DNA from: Nocardioides agri
GTDB lineage: Bacteria; Actinomycetota; Actinomycetes; Propionibacteriales; Nocardioidaceae
Direction: 5' to 3'
DNA: 64,000 nucleotides
NCBI RefSeq assembly: GCF_013778305.1
Contig: NZ_JACEIC010000002.1
Location: forward strand, 1,491,708-1,555,707
The position numbers were made by a program, and so were the translations under genes. Below are positions 63,729 to 64,000 of the stretch, in pieces. The notes beneath the pieces were generated by a model that worked only from the letters and a program-made list of their open reading frames with translations, was not told where the DNA came from and made no database searches. How positions within the stretch are numbered: the stretch's first letter is position 1; each line of letters begins with the position of its first letter.

Positions 63729-64000
63729 GTGCCCGCCGCCGTCGTGATCCTCGCCGCCGGGGCCGGCGCCCGCGTCGGCGCCGGCTCCAACAAGGTCCTG
63801 CTCCCGCTCGGCGACCGCCCGGTGCTGGCGTGGTCGGTGCGCGACGCGCTCGCCGCGGCCGACGTACGACGGGTGCTCGTCGTCGTCCGGGCCGGCGAGG
63901 CCGACGCGGTCGGCGAGGCCCTGGCGCCGGTCCTCGGCGACGCCGAGGTCGGCATCGTCGAGGGCGGCGCGACCCGGCACGCCTCCGAGTGGTCCGCCCT
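63729..64000 (+). CDS. ispD: 2-C-methyl-D-erythritol 4-phosphate cytidylyltransferase (partial, N-terminus)
   Basis: Ninety residues are present before the window ends. [37 protein letters not shown] contains the nucleotide-binding LAAGxGxRxG...NKxLLPL motif of Isp[17 protein letters not shown] and [10 protein letters not shown] follow, the latter close to the GGxxRxxS consensus. IspD makes CDP-methylerythritol, two steps before IspF. GTG start at 63729. Upstream, the 69 bp to the divergent NirD-like gene should contain both promoters. Confidence 0.93.
   Translation, partial: MPAAVVILAAGAGARVGAGSNKVLLPLGDRPVLAWSVRDALAAADVRRVLVVVRAGEADAVGEALAPVLGDAEVGIVEGGATRHASEWSA

Overview
The window is about 72% G+C, uses many GTG starts, and is packed with ATGA/GTGA-coupled genes. 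Its gene content (DUF3263-LytR_C pair, DUF4032, an ECF sigma with two YCII proteins, groEL with CIRCE sites, a CysO-like carrier beside thrC, otsA/otsB, RlmB-CysS) points to a high-GC actinobacterium. Nocardioides or a close relative is my best guess from family knowledge; I could not run a search. Nothing looks like a phage or plasmid. One complete insertion sequence is present.

Layout. 1-10.2 kb (minus strand): a molybdenum hydroxylase system. It has CoxM (cut by the window edge), CoxL and CoxS, an FAD oxidoreductase, a GAF-type regulator, a lipoprotein hydrolase, a cupin, and the maturation genes XdhC, CoxE and CoxD. 10.2-12.5 kb: a decayed nuclease-like pseudogene, a DUF3253 gene, and a coupled operon of sigma factor, membrane anti-sigma candidate and MobA-like cytidylyl/guanylyltransferase. 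12.6-16.6 kb: a nested palindrome, groEL behind two CIRCE operators, an ATP-grasp enzyme and a LacI regulator with two operator-like palindromes. 16.9-18.8 kb: two YCII proteins and an ECF sigma that seems to start at CTG. 18.8-25.8 kb: CysO-like sulfur carrier, threonine synthase behind a SAM-I riboswitch, Lon, OtsB, LytR_C and DUF3263 proteins, and a Gfo/Idh/MocA oxidoreductase.

25.8-41.2 kb: a LuxR/histidine kinase pair, OtsA, a PhaC-like alpha/beta hydrolase without its nucleophile, an MFS symporter coupled to a sphingosine-1-phosphate-lyase-like enzyme, a TetR-aldolase-sugar kinase operon, HxlR facing a thioesterase across a double operator, uracil-DNA glycosylase, a LigB-type dioxygenase, an aldo/keto reductase and a cupin. 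41-54 kb: GMC oxidoreductase plus aldehyde dehydrogenase, pyridoxal kinase, tRNA-Thr, SDR plus SnoaL-like protein, SoxR, DUF4032, and a six-gene coupled operon of a branched-chain-type ABC importer with two surface proteins. Three promoters in this part carry closely related KstR-like TetR operators, which suggests one uncharacterised catabolic and uptake regulon. 54-64 kb: metallophosphoesterase, RlmB, CysS, C39 peptidase, SDR with altered active site, membrane-anchored sulfite-oxidase-type enzyme, IspF, an IS481-family element in a CTAG target, a NirD-like Rieske protein and the start of IspD.

Two 88-nt copies of one palindromic repeat occupy convergent gene ends at 43.8 and 59.2 kb.
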